DNA of 24,413 nucleotides from Actinomycetota bacterium (GTDB taxonomy: Bacteria; Actinomycetota; Thermoleophilia; Solirubrobacterales; 70-9), in contig JAFDWD010001133.1 of NCBI GenBank assembly GCA_018268695.1, positions 1 through 24,413 of the forward strand, in the 5' to 3' direction. Numbering within the stretch: position 1 is the stretch's first letter; every line of letters starts with the position of its first letter. Shown one piece after another: positions 9,476 through 17,999 of this stretch. Both the position numbers and the translations under genes were made by a program. The notes beneath the pieces were generated by a model, which did not search any database, was not told the origin of the DNA, and saw nothing but the letters and a program-made list of their open reading frames with translations.

Positions 9476-10598
9476 CCAGCCGGTTCATCCCCTCGGTCAC
9501 GAGGTCGTCCGCGGTCGCGTAGGAGACCCGCACGTGGCCGCTCTGCAGTTCGCTGTAGACCTCGCCCGCGGAGACGAGCACGTCGTGGTCGCGGGCCAGC
9601 CTGCTGGTGAACTCCTGCCCGGAGAGCCCACTGCGGCCGATGTCGAGCCAGAGGTAGAAGGCACCGGCCGGGCGCGAGCGGAGGAGCCCGCCCGCCTCGG
9701 CGATCGACGCCGCCGCCTCGCGCCGGCGTCCGTAGGCCTCGATCGCCGCGGTCACCTCCGGTTGCTCCTCGGCGAGGGCGGCCTCGGCCGCCTTCTGGGC
9801 GACGGTCGGCGCGCTGCCGGAGGTCGTCACCTGCATCGCGAACGCCTGCTGGTCGAAGCGCGGCGGGACGACCACGTAGCCGATCCGCCAACCGGTCATC
9901 GCGTAGGTCTTGGAGAAGGTGAAGCAGGCGAAAGTGCGGTCGGCGCCGCCGACGGCGGCCGGCGAGGTCGGCCGGCCCTCGAAGACGATGTCCTCGTAGG
10001 CTTCGTCGGAGCAGATCAGCAGGTCGTGACGCTCGGCCAGCTCGACCAGTTCGCGCACCAGCTCAGGCGACGCCATGCCGCCGGTCGGGTTCGACGGGCT
10101 GGTGATGACGATCATGCGGGTCGTGTCGTCGATCAGCGACTCGATCTCCTCGAGGTCGAAGGCGACGTCGGCGCTCGGGTCCTGGCGGTAGCGACGCGGG
10201 CGCACCCCCATCCGCAATGAGAAGAGTTCGTAGTTGGGCCAGCCCGGATCGGGGATCAGGATGCTGTCGCCCGGTCGGCAGCCGCCGCCGATCGCCGCGG
10301 TCACGGCGGCGCCGCCGCCGCTGGTGACGATCAGGTCGTCGCGGCCGACCTCGATCCCGTTCTTCCGCCGCAGCTTCTCCACGATCAGGTCCCGCAGGGG
10401 CCCCTCGCCGCGACGCGCGGTGTAGTGGGTGTGACCCGCGCGTAGCGCCTCGATGCCGGCCTCGACGATCCGAGGCGGGGTGACGATGTCCGGCTCGCCG
10501 ACGCTGAGGTCGATCATCGTCGGGGAATCGGGGATGTCGATGACGCGGCTCAGCGCCGCCTCGACCGGGCTCCTTCTTATTGACACGGATCCGTCCAT
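9438..10598 (-). CDS. Class I/II aminotransferase (aspartate aminotransferase-like)
   Basis: This 386-residue PLP enzyme of the aspartate aminotransferase fold carries DLSVGEPDIVTP near the N-terminus and Tyr59 in HTHYTARRG. It also has ITSPSNPTGG with Asn170, CSDEAYEDIVF with Asp198 and Tyr201, and the Schiff-base Lys230 in TFSKTYAMTGWRIGY. HVRVSYA near the C-terminus supplies the substrate-carboxylate arginine. The length is normal. It is the only gene between the two HyuAB modules on the minus strand, converging on module A and diverging from the ABC-transporter operon. Substrate specificity (aspartate, alanine, aromatic or other) cannot be read off. It probably returns amino nitrogen from the imported compound to glutamate. 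Confidence 0.92.
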   Translation of the reverse strand: MDGSVSIRRSPVEAALSRVIDIPDSPTMIDLSVGEPDIVTPPRIVEAGIEALRAGHTHYTARRGEGPLRDLIVEKLRRKNGIEVGRDDLIVTSGGGAAVTAAIGGGCRPGDSILIPDPGWPNYELFSLRMGVRPRRYRQDPSADVAFDLEEIESLIDDTTRMIVITSPSNPTGGMASPELVRELVELAERHDLLICSDEAYEDIVFEGRPTSPAAVGGADRTFACFTFSKTYAMTGWRIGYVVVPPRFDQQAFAMQVTTSGSAPTVAQKAAEAALAEEQPEVTAAIEAYGRRREAAASIAEAGGLLRSRPAGAFYLWLDIGRSGLSGQEFTSRLARDHDVLVSAGEVYSELQSGHVRVSYATADDLVTEGMNRLVSAVDGLAAAAR

Positions 10599-10773
10599 GG
10601 GCGCAGGCTATGCATGTGGAGATTTCTCCTGCATTTCATTTCGGCGCGACAACCACCGAAATCCGTATCCCTGAGTCATCCCTCTGGTTAGGTCCCTCTC
10701 CCAGCGAACTATGCCATCGGGTGGAGAGGGGGGCTCGGGTTTCCCCCATACCCATGGTGAAAGGGTGGACTCA
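10599..10773 (+). promoter_or_regulatory. Hairpin-rich leader and divergent control region before the ABC transporter operon
   Basis: This gap separates divergent genes. Read rightward it offers several hairpins. Hairpin 1 at 10610-10634 has arms ATGCA/TGCAT and GGAG/CTCC with an ATTT loop. Hairpin 2 pairs ATTTCGG at 10638-10644 with CCGAAAT at 10656-10662. Hairpin 3 pairs CCCTCTCC at 10694-10701 with GGAGAGGG at 10723-10730. Hairpin 4 at 10740-10762 pairs TTTC/GAAA and CCAT/ATGG. The likely Shine-Dalgarno GGGTGG (10763-10768) lies directly after hairpin 4 and could instead pair with nearby CCC runs. A riboswitch or attenuator is possible, but I could not match it to a known class such as guanidine-I (ykkC), glycine, glutamine, TPP or SAM. 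Promoter hexamers were not clear. Confidence 0.4.
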
Positions 10774-11667
10774 GTGAAGCACTGGACAGCTCGACTCTCG
10801 ATACTCATTGCGGCTCTCGCAATCCTTGCACTCGGCCTCACCGCCTGCGGCAGCTCAAGCTCCAGCTCCAGTTCCGGCAGCACCGAAGAAGAAACCACGA
10901 CGTCTTCCGGTTCGGAAGGTTCCGGGTCGGAAAAGACCCTGATCGCCGCGGCGGACCCGTCTCTCCTCCCTTACAACTTCTATAAGGAAGGCTCGGAGTC
11001 GGAATGGGAAGGCATCAACATCGACTTCGCCGAAGCGCTCGGTAAACAGCTCGGCGAGAAGATCGAATTCACCTCGGTGCCGTTCGATTCGATCATCCCG
11101 GGCCTCAAAGCCGGTCGCTATGACCTCGCCCTCACCGGCATGTTCGACACCAAAGAACGTGAGGAAGTGATCGATTTCGTCGACTACCTGAAGGCGAAGA
11201 ACAACTTCCTCCTGCGCAAGGACGATCCCGAAACGATCGAATCATTCGAAGACCTCTGTGGCAAAAAGGTCGGCCTGCCGAAGGGCGCCCTGGAGATCCA
11301 GCTGACCGAAGAACAGAGCGAAGCCTGTAAGAAGGAAGGCAAGCCCGAAGTCGAGCTGAGCGTCTTCCCGGACCTGAACGCGACGGTTCTGGCACTGCTC
11401 AGCGAACGGGTCGACGTCGCCCCTAACGATTCGGCCGCCAACGCCTACCTGCTGCAGCAGAACCCGGACAAATTGAAGGTGACCGGTGAATACCTCGCCG
11501 AAGGTTACTTCGCGATCGGTGTCCCGAAGGGTTCGGAAAACCTGAAGCCGCTGCAGGAAGCAACCGAAGCGCTGATCCAGTCCGGTGAACTGAAGGAAAT
11601 CTTTGCCAAATGGGGCATCGAAGACCGTACTCCGCCGAAAGCAACCATCAACAACGCAGCCTTCTAG
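10774..11667 (+). CDS. Amino acid ABC transporter substrate-binding lipoprotein
   Basis: The GTG at 10774 is preferred: GGGTGG lies 5 nt upstream, and translation starts directly on a lipoprotein signal peptide (VKHWTARLSI then a hydrophobic core and lipobox LTAC, Cys25). The mature part opens with a Ser-rich and acidic linker (about 26-52). A type 3 periplasmic-binding domain follows: TLIAAADPSLLPYNF, INIDFAEALGKQLG, IEFTSVPFDSIIPGLKAGRYDLALTG (shown as the family's F-D/IP.L..G.YD motif), KVGLPKGALEIQL and VDVAPNDSAANAYLL. Length (297 aa) is normal for polar amino acid binders of the GlnH/FliY type. It is tethered outside the membrane and delivers ligand to the permease and ATPase encoded next. 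It is visibly richer in GAA codons than the surrounding genes. Confidence 0.92.
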   Translation: MKHWTARLSILIAALAILALGLTACGSSSSSSSSGSTEEETTTSSGSEGSGSEKTLIAAADPSLLPYNFYKEGSESEWEGINIDFAEALGKQLGEKIEFTSVPFDSIIPGLKAGRYDLALTGMFDTKEREEVIDFVDYLKAKNNFLLRKDDPETIESFEDLCGKKVGLPKGALEIQLTEEQSEACKKEGKPEVELSVFPDLNATVLALLSERVDVAPNDSAANAYLLQQNPDKLKVTGEYLAEGYFAIGVPKGSENLKPLQEATEALIQSGELKEIFAKWGIEDRTPPKATINNAAF

Positions 11668-11707
11668 GGCTCACACGACACCGTAGATCACTACCGACCC
11701 GAGTTGG

Positions 11708-12673
11708 ATGACGGAAGAGCCCCTTACCGGCCGGCGACCCTCGCCGATCCCACCGCCAGGACGCGGTGCGGAGGTCGAGCAGCAGCCACGGGTGCCCTCG
11801 CGGCACCCGTGGCGCTGGCTGGCCGTGCTCGTCCTGGTGATCGTCTTCGCGTCCCTGATCCACAGCGCGGTGACGAACTCGCGCTTCGAATGGGAAGTCA
11901 TCTGGGGCTATGTGTTCGACTCCCGGATCCTCGCCGGCCTGCGGACGACGCTGATCCTGACCGCGGTCTCGATGGCCCTCGCCTTCATCATCGGCCTCGG
12001 CCTCGCGACCATGCGTCTGTCGGAGAACCCGGTCCTGCGCTGGCTCGCCTCGCTCTACATCTGGGCGTTCCGCGGCACGCCGATCTTGCTGCAGCTTCTC
12101 ATCTGGTACAACCTCGCCGCCCTCTACCCGGTGATCACGTTGGGGGTGCCGTTCGGCCCGGCCGCGTTCGAATGGAACGCGAACAGCCTGATCACGCCAT
12201 GGGTTGCGGCCATCCTCGGCCTGGCGCTGAACGAGGCCGCCTACCTCGCCGAGATCATCCGCGGCGGCATCATCTCGGTCGACCGCGGGCAGACCGAGGC
12301 GGCGAAAGCCCTCGGCATGAACGGGCCGCTGGCGTTCCGGCGGGTGGTCCTCCCGCAGGCGCTGCGGGTGATCGTGCCGCCGCTCTCCAACGAGACGATC
12401 GGCCTGTTGAAGTACTCCTCGATCGTCAGCGTCATCACCCTGCCCGAGCTTCTCTACTCCGGCCAGCTGATCTACGCCCGCACCTACCAGACGATCCCGG
12501 TCCTGATCGCCGTCTCGATCTGGTACCTGGTCGTGACCTCGGTCCTCACCGTGATCGAGCATCTCGTCGAGCGTCGGCTGGCCACCGGCTGGGCCGAGGC
12601 GCGGGCGCATGAGGAGGGCCTCGACGGCTCGAAGGAAGGAAGGTGGCCGGGATGGCTGAGCTTCAACCGCTAG
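11708..12673 (+). CDS. Amino acid ABC transporter permease (HisM/GlnP family)
   Basis: The 321-residue protein has a proline-rich cytoplasmic N-terminus of about 35 residues, then hydrophobic segments near 37-55, 78-100, 118-140, 165-183, 232-250 and 262-283. [14 protein letters not shown] (121-134) is the hallmark of polar amino acid permeases. The ATPase-contacting EAA loop is [20 protein letters not shown] at 197-216. Only one permease gene is present, so the transporter probably uses it as a homodimer. It lies 40 bp downstream of the binding-protein gene, and its 3' end overlaps the ATPase gene by 22 nt. The start codon ATG at 11708 has only a weak ribosome site, suggesting dependence on upstream translation. 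Confidence 0.92.
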   Translation: MTEEPLTGRRPSPIPPPGRGAEVEQQPRVPSRHPWRWLAVLVLVIVFASLIHSAVTNSRFEWEVIWGYVFDSRILAGLRTTLILTAVSMALAFIIGLGLATMRLSENPVLRWLASLYIWAFRGTPILLQLLIWYNLAALYPVITLGVPFGPAAFEWNANSLITPWVAAILGLALNEAAYLAEIIRGGIISVDRGQTEAAKALGMNGPLAFRRVVLPQALRVIVPPLSNETIGLLKYSSIVSVITLPELLYSGQLIYARTYQTIPVLIAVSIWYLVVTSVLTVIEHLVERRLATGWAEARAHEEGLDGSKEGRWPGWLSFNR

Positions 12674-13422
12674 TCGAGGTTCGCGGCGTGCACAAGCGCT
12701 TCGGCTCGCTCGAGGTCCTCAAAGGCATCGACCTGAACGTCAGCACCGGCGAAGTCCTCTGCCTGCTCGGCCCGTCGGGGTCCGGCAAGTCCACGCTCCT
12801 GCGCTGCATCAACGACCTCGAGGTACCGGAGTCCGGCTACGTCACGCTTGGCGGGGTCGCGATCGGCTGCGAGCTGCGCGGTGACAAATTGCACGACATG
12901 AAACCGAGCAAGGTCTGCAAGCAGCGGGCCGCGATCGGGATGGTCTTCCAGCACTTCCACCTCTTCCCCCACATGACCGTGCTCGAGAACGTGATCGAGG
13001 CGCCGATCAGGGTGAAGGGCGAATCGCGCAAGGAGGCGATCGCCCGCGGTCGCGACCTGCTGAAGCGGGTGGGGATGGAGCAGAAGGAGCGCGCCTATCC
13101 GCTCCGCCTCTCCGGCGGCCAGCAGCAACGCGTCGCGATCGCCCGCGGGCTGGCGATGCAACCGAAGCTGATGCTGTTCGACGAGCCGACCTCGGCGCTC
13201 GACCCGGAGCTGGTCGGTGAGGTCCTCGGCGTCATGCGCGGCCTCGCGGCGGACGGCATGACGATGATCGTCGTCACCCACGAGATCGGCTTCGCCCGCC
13301 AGGCGGCGACCCGGGTCGCCTTCATGGACGCCGGCGAGATCATCGAGTCGGGATCGCCCGCCGAAGTCTTTGATGCCCCCAAGCACCAACGCACGCGCGC
13401 TTTCCTCGCGAGCGTCCTCTAG
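12652..13422 (+). CDS. Amino acid ABC transporter ATP-binding protein
   Basis: Starting at the ATG at 12652 gives 256 residues, [18 protein letters not shown]. All ABC ATPase elements are present: Walker [10 protein letters not shown] (40-48), Q-loop Gln100 in [13 protein letters not shown], signature LSGGQQQR (153-160), Walker [13 protein letters not shown] (173-184) and the H-loop His210 in [16 protein letters not shown] is the usual form in polar amino acid transporters (GlnQ/HisP group). An in-frame GTG at 12643 would add three residues; GGAAGG about 8 nt before 12652 favours the ATG. The TAG stop is embedded in the AGGAG ribosome site of the next gene, hyuA copy 2, linking transport and catabolism in one operon. 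An insertion of about 8 residues ([15 protein letters not shown]) sits before the Q-loop, as in many family members. Confidence 0.94.
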   Translation: MAELQPLVEVRGVHKRFGSLEVLKGIDLNVSTGEVLCLLGPSGSGKSTLLRCINDLEVPESGYVTLGGVAIGCELRGDKLHDMKPSKVCKQRAAIGMVFQHFHLFPHMTVLENVIEAPIRVKGESRKEAIARGRDLLKRVGMEQKERAYPLRLSGGQQQRVAIARGLAMQPKLMLFDEPTSALDPELVGEVLGVMRGLAADGMTMIVVTHEIGFARQAATRVAFMDAGEIIESGSPAEVFDAPKHQRTRAFLASVL

Positions 13423-13431
13423 GAGATCACA

Positions 13432-15540
13432 TTGCAACTGAGTTTCGACATCGGCGGCACGTTCACGGACGTCGTCCTGCTCGATGAGAGCACCGGCAGG
13501 ACCTGGCTCGGCAAGACGCTGACCACCTATGACGACCTCTCGCGGGCGGTGTCCACCGGCATCTCCTCGTTGCTCGAGGCGTCGGGGTCGGAGCCGACCG
13601 CGATCGACCGTCCGGTGATCGGCGCGACGACGCTCGTCACCAACGCGCTGATCGAGCGCAGCGCCCCCCCGACCGCCTTGATCACCACCCGCGGCTTCGC
13701 CGACCTGATCGAGATCGGCCGCGAGTGGCGCTACGACATCTATGACCTGCGGCTGCGCTTCCCCGAGCCGCTGGTGCCACCCGGGCTGCGCCTCGAGCTG
13801 ACCGAGAGGCTGCGCGCCGACGGCGCTGTCGACGTGCCGATCGAGCTCGACGAGTTGGAGGGAGCGGTCACGGCCCTACGCGAGGCGGACGTCCGCTCGG
13901 TCGCCGTCTGCTTCCTCAACAGCTACGTGTCCGACGTCCACGAGGAGATGGTCGCCGAGCGGCTGCAGGAGTTGGCGCCCGACCTGATGGTCACGACCTC
14001 GTCCCAGCTGGCGCCGGAGATCCGCGAGTACGAGCGGATCATCACCGCGGTCGCCAACGCCTACGTGCGGCCGATCGCGGGCGAGCACTTCCGCGACATC
14101 GAGGAGGCGTTCGAGTCGGCGGGAGTCGAGCAGCCACTCCTCCTGATGCAGTCGAACGGCGGCATCACCGACACCCGCCTGGCGGGCCGGTTCCCGATCC
14201 GTCTGCTCGAGTCCGGCCCCGCCGCCGGCGCGCTCGCGGCCGCCTACTGGGGGCGTCGCCTCGGGGTCGAGGATCTGATGGCCTTCGACATGGGCGGCAC
14301 CACCGCCAAGGTCTGTCTGGTCGAGTCGGGCAGGCCGACGCTCGCCCGCTCCTTCGAGGTCGCCCGCGTCCACCGCCACAAACGCGGCAGCGGCATGACC
14401 GTGCGGGTGCCGGTGATCGAGCTGCTCGAGATCGGCGCCGGCGGCGGCTCGATCGCGGCGCTCGACGACGTCGGCCTGCTCGGGGTCGGCCCGCGCAGCG
14501 CAGGCTCCGAGCCGGGGCCGGCCTGTTACGGCCGCGGCGGCGCGAAGCCGACGGTGACTGATGCCGACCTGGCGCTCGGTTACCTCGATCCCGACTACTT
14601 CCTCGGCGGCCGGATGCGGCTCGACCCCGACGCGGCCCGCGCCGTGATCGAGGCCGAGCTGGCCGACGGCTTCGGCGGCGATCCGCGCGAGGCCGCGATC
14701 GGGATCGTCACCGTGGTCGAGGAGAGCATGGCCGCGGCGATGCGGATCCATGCCACCGAGCATGGTCGCGACCCGAGCGACTACGCGGTGTTGGCCTTCG
14801 GCGGCGCCGCGCCCGTCCACGCGGTCAGCGTCTCCCGGCGCCTCGGCGTCTCCGAGGTGATCATCCCGGCGTCGGCGGGGGTGCTCTCCGCCGGCGGCCT
14901 GCAGGTCGCGCCGCCGATCACCGACGTCGTCCGCACCCGGATCATGCCGGTGGCCGGCTGGAACCCCGGCGAGGTCGCCTCGATCTGCCACGACCTGCGG
15001 GCGCAGGCGCTCGAGCAGCTCGGCCCGATGGCCGGCGATCGGGTCACCTTCCAGGTGTCCGCCGACATGCGCTTCCGCGGGCAGGGCTTCGAGGTCGAGG
15101 TCTCGCTCCCGCAGCTCGTCGAGGTCGCCGTCTCCAACGGCGCCGGCCCCGTCCCCGACGCGGCGGAGGCCGACCGGCTCTTCCGCGATCGCTACGAGCA
15201 GCTGCGCGGCAGCGTCCCGCCCGCGGGCGAAGCGGAGGTCGTCGCCTGGCGCCTCTCCGCCGTCGGCGAGTGGGAGGAGCCCTCGCTCCAGGCCCGCTCC
15301 GAGGAGCACGACGGCGAGGGCGCCGCGGTGGTCGGCAAGCGCGACGCCTGGTTCCCCTCGACCGGGGTCACCGAGGCGACCATCTACGACCATCTGGCGC
15401 TGAAGCCGGGGGATTCGGGCAGCGGCCCGGCGATCGTGCAGCAGCCCGAGAGCACCGCGGTCATCGGTCCCGATGACTCATTCACCGTCGACGAGCACCT
15501 GAACCTGCGGGTATCGGTGGGCAAGGGGGAACCGAGATGA
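13432..15540 (+). CDS. hyuA: Hydantoinase/oxoprolinase subunit A (second copy)
   Basis: The TTG at 13432 is preceded by AGGAG at 13421-13425 and gives a 702-residue protein that begins directly on the first nucleotide-binding motif (LSFDIGGTFTDVVLLD). Other family marks are GATTLVTNALIE, ALITTRGFADLIEIGREWRYD, LLMQSNGGI, LESGPAAGALAA, FDMGGTTAK at 285-293 and IGAGGGSIAALDD. EIGREWRYDIYDLR and the HRHKRGSGM stretch near residue 315 differ from the first copy, so the two pairs are paralogues with probably different substrates, not a recent duplication. It should supply ATP-dependent activation to the HyuB encoded immediately after it (ATGA overlap). Being in the same operon as the importer suggests that it acts on the imported compound. 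Confidence 0.93.
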   Translation: MQLSFDIGGTFTDVVLLDESTGRTWLGKTLTTYDDLSRAVSTGISSLLEASGSEPTAIDRPVIGATTLVTNALIERSAPPTALITTRGFADLIEIGREWRYDIYDLRLRFPEPLVPPGLRLELTERLRADGAVDVPIELDELEGAVTALREADVRSVAVCFLNSYVSDVHEEMVAERLQELAPDLMVTTSSQLAPEIREYERIITAVANAYVRPIAGEHFRDIEEAFESAGVEQPLLLMQSNGGITDTRLAGRFPIRLLESGPAAGALAAAYWGRRLGVEDLMAFDMGGTTAKVCLVESGRPTLARSFEVARVHRHKRGSGMTVRVPVIELLEIGAGGGSIAALDDVGLLGVGPRSAGSEPGPACYGRGGAKPTVTDADLALGYLDPDYFLGGRMRLDPDAARAVIEAELADGFGGDPREAAIGIVTVVEESMAAAMRIHATEHGRDPSDYAVLAFGGAAPVHAVSVSRRLGVSEVIIPASAGVLSAGGLQVAPPITDVVRTRIMPVAGWNPGEVASICHDLRAQALEQLGPMAGDRVTFQVSADMRFRGQGFEVEVSLPQLVEVAVSNGAGPVPDAAEADRLFRDRYEQLRGSVPPAGEAEVVAWRLSAVGEWEEPSLQARSEEHDGEGAAVVGKRDAWFPSTGVTEATIYDHLALKPGDSGSGPAIVQQPESTAVIGPDDSFTVDEHLNLRVSVGKGEPR

Positions 15541-17078
15541 ACGAGTGGAACGCGGCCTCGCTGCAGGTTGCCTGGCAGCGGCTGATCTCGATCGCCGACG
15601 AGATGGCGGCGGGCCTCCTGCACAGCGCCTTCTCGGCCGTCGTGCGCGAGTCGAACGACCTCGCCTGTGCGCTGCTCTCGCCGCGCGGCGACCTGCTGGT
15701 CGAGTACTCGCGCTCGGTGCCGGTCTTCACCGGGATCCTCAGCCGGGCGGCACGGTCGATGATCGAGACGGTCGGCGCCGAGACCCTGCGGCCCGGCGAC
15801 GTGCTGGCGATGAACGACCCCTGGCACGGCAACACCCACCTCGCCGACCTCACCGTGGTCACGCCGATCTTCCACCGCGGCGAGCTGATCGCCTACGCCG
15901 CCTCGATCTGCCACCTCTCCGACATCGGCGGCGCCTCCGAGGGGGCGTTCGCCTACGACGTCTACGAGGAGGGCCTGGCGATCCCGCCGCTGAAGCTGAT
16001 CTCCGAAGGGAAGACCGACGATCTGCTGATGCGGCTGATCGAACGCAACGTCCGCCTGCCGCAGATGGTGATCGGCGACATCCACGCCCTGGTCGCCGCG
16101 AACGAGATCGGCGCCCGCCGGCTCACCGACCTGCTCGACGAAAGCGCCGGGTTCGACCTGGCCGGCGTCACCGAGCGGATCGGCGCGGTCAGCGAGGACG
16201 CGATGCGCCGGGCGATCGCCGAGGTCCCGGACGGCCGCTACGTCGGGATGACCAGGATCGACGGCTTCGAGGAGCCGAAGGAGATCCACGTCGCGATCGA
16301 GGTCTCGGGCGATCGCATGCGGGTCGACTTCGCCGGCACCTCGGTGCAGAGCGAACGGGGGATCAACTCCGCCTCCACCAGCGGCGCGTACACGCTCTAC
16401 TCGCTGAAGTGCCTGTTGACCCCCGACATCCCCAACAACGCCTGGACCTACGGCCCGATCGACGTCGTGATCCCGCCCGGGTCGCTGCTGAATCCCTCGC
16501 CGCCCGCGGCGGTCAGCGCCAACTTCCCCGCCCACACGATCCAGGGTGCCCTCTACGACGCGCTCCGGGAGGCGATGCCGGAGGCTGTCATGGCCCCGTC
16601 GGGAGCGCCCTTCTGGGTGCTGGCGATGCGCGGCAACAACGCCGAGGGCAGCTTCGGCGGCATGGTCGCGTTCAACGGCGGCCAGGGCGCCCTGCGCGAG
16701 CACCCCGGGTGCTCCTGCCTCAGCATGCCGTCGAACGTGTCGAACACGCCGATCGAGGTGACCGAGGCCGAGCTGCCGCTGATCTACGAGCGCAAGGCGG
16801 TTGCCCGTGGCAGCGGCGGCGAGGGTTCCTGGCCGGGCGGCGACGGCCAGGAGGTGGTGATGCGCTCGCTGCACGACGAGGCGATCACCGTGACCTGTCT
16901 GACCGAGCGGATCGAGAATCCGGCCGCCGGGATCAGCGGCGGTGGGCCGGGCACCCCGGGGACCCTGCTTCTCGACGGCGACCCGGTCGCCGAGCCGAAG
17001 GGCCGCTTCAAGCTCGGCCCCGGCGGCAAGATAACCCTGCGAACCCCTGGAGGTGGAGGCTATGGCCCCGTTCGATGA
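15537..17078 (+). CDS. hyuB: Hydantoinase/oxoprolinase subunit B (second copy)
   Basis: This 513-residue HyuB is about 50 residues shorter than the first copy and has a distinct N-terminus (ASLQVAWQRLISIADEMA). Family motifs are LSPRGDLLVEYSRSVP, LAMNDPWHGNTHLADLTVV, the CHLSDIGG segment in place of the first copy's HHVDVGG, GLAIPPLKLI, LIERNVRLPQMVIGDIHA and the terminal TPGGGGYGPV. NDPWHGNTH is closer to N-methylhydantoinase/acetophenone-carboxylase type HyuB proteins than to 5-oxoprolinase, as far as I can judge by eye. The start overlaps hyuA by 4 nt (ATGA), and the 3' end overlaps the next gene by 17 nt. The substrate remains undetermined. Confidence 0.93.
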   Translation: MNEWNAASLQVAWQRLISIADEMAAGLLHSAFSAVVRESNDLACALLSPRGDLLVEYSRSVPVFTGILSRAARSMIETVGAETLRPGDVLAMNDPWHGNTHLADLTVVTPIFHRGELIAYAASICHLSDIGGASEGAFAYDVYEEGLAIPPLKLISEGKTDDLLMRLIERNVRLPQMVIGDIHALVAANEIGARRLTDLLDESAGFDLAGVTERIGAVSEDAMRRAIAEVPDGRYVGMTRIDGFEEPKEIHVAIEVSGDRMRVDFAGTSVQSERGINSASTSGAYTLYSLKCLLTPDIPNNAWTYGPIDVVIPPGSLLNPSPPAAVSANFPAHTIQGALYDALREAMPEAVMAPSGAPFWVLAMRGNNAEGSFGGMVAFNGGQGALREHPGCSCLSMPSNVSNTPIEVTEAELPLIYERKAVARGSGGEGSWPGGDGQEVVMRSLHDEAITVTCLTERIENPAAGISGGGPGTPGTLLLDGDPVAEPKGRFKLGPGGKITLRTPGGGGYGPVR

Positions 17079-17967
17079 GACCCGCGAGTCACTGGCCGGG
17101 ATCGGTCTGCCGACCGGCGACGACGCCGGGCTGGCCGACAGCCCCCACCGGTTCCCCGACGGCGGCCAGTACAAGTGGGAGCTGGCCGGGGCGATCGACG
17201 CCGCCGCCGCCGAGCTCCTGCTCGAAAAGCTCGAGGCGGCGTCTCTGCGGCTCGACCAGTTCACCTACACCGAGGGCATCGTCCGCCTCACCGACGCCGA
17301 GATCGCCGCACTGGTCAAGGTCGTCGGCGACGCCGACCGGCAGCTGGTGATGGCACCCGGCCCGCGCGGGGTCTGGGACATCGGCGGACAGAGCCTGGCG
17401 CCGTCGCCGGCGGCGAAGGCGAGCTCCTACCGCCTGCGGGGGATGGAGCAGGTGGTGCGCGCGGTCGACGACGTACGGCGCGCCGTCGACCTCGGCGTCC
17501 GCGGCTTCCTGATCTTCGACGAGGGCCTCCTCGACACCCTGGTCCGCCTGCGGGCCGCGGGCGAGCTGCCGGCGGAGGCGCGCTTCAAGGCCTCCTCGAA
17601 CATGGGGGTCGGCAATCCCGCCCACGCCCGCGCGATCGCCGCGCTCGGCGCCGACTCGATCAACCTCCAGCGCGATCTCGACCTCTCGATGATCGCCTCC
17701 GCGCGGGCGGTCACCGAGGTCCCGTTCGACCTCCACACCGACAACCCGGGGGCGACGGGCGGCTTCCTGCGGACCTGGGAAATCCCCGACATGATCCGGG
17801 TCGCCGCGCCGGTCTACCTGAAGACCGGCAACGCCGCGCAGATCGTCTTCGACGCGCCGCTCGGGCCGCGGGAGATCGGCGGGATCGTCCACCAGATGGA
17901 ACTCGAGGCGGAGACGATCGCCCGCCACGCGCCGGACCTGCGCCCCTCGCTCGAGAGGGAGTTCTGA
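17062..17967 (+). CDS. Putative TIM-barrel protein resembling peptidase U32 family
   Basis: The ATG at 17062 has GGAGG at 17049-17053 as ribosome site and gives 301 residues; a GTG at 17053 would add three. The sequence has the repeated strand-helix rhythm of a TIM barrel. QLVMAPGPRGVWDIGG, VRGFLIFDEGLLDTLV, FKASSNMGVGNPAHARAIAA, ADSINLQRDLDLSMIAS, VPFDLHTDNPG and YLKTGNAAQI appear in order. NLQRDLDLSMIASA followed by a VPFDLHTD strand is reminiscent of the U32 collagenase-like family, but the classical U32 cysteine signature is not seen. I would not assign proteolysis. Position between hyuB and alanine racemase, with overlapping ends, makes a role in modifying a small amino-acid-derived substrate more likely. 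No signal peptide is present, so it is cytoplasmic. Confidence 0.55.
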   Translation: MAPFDETRESLAGIGLPTGDDAGLADSPHRFPDGGQYKWELAGAIDAAAAELLLEKLEAASLRLDQFTYTEGIVRLTDAEIAALVKVVGDADRQLVMAPGPRGVWDIGGQSLAPSPAAKASSYRLRGMEQVVRAVDDVRRAVDLGVRGFLIFDEGLLDTLVRLRAAGELPAEARFKASSNMGVGNPAHARAIAALGADSINLQRDLDLSMIASARAVTEVPFDLHTDNPGATGGFLRTWEIPDMIRVAAPVYLKTGNAAQIVFDAPLGPREIGGIVHQMELEAETIARHAPDLRPSLEREF

Positions 17968-17999
17968 GCGCGCGCCCGGTGGGGGGCGCGGACCTGGAC

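Noticed and set aside
10599..10773. Guanidine-I (ykkC) or other known riboswitch before the transporter
   Set aside because: Considered because a DUF1989 gene is nearby, but the conserved core elements of ykkC, glycine, TPP, SAM and glutamine aptamers were not found; kept only as an unassigned structured leader.
15384..17264. Long minus-strand open frame opposite hyuB copy 2
   Set aside because: Antisense shadow of a clear HyuB with no recognisable domain.
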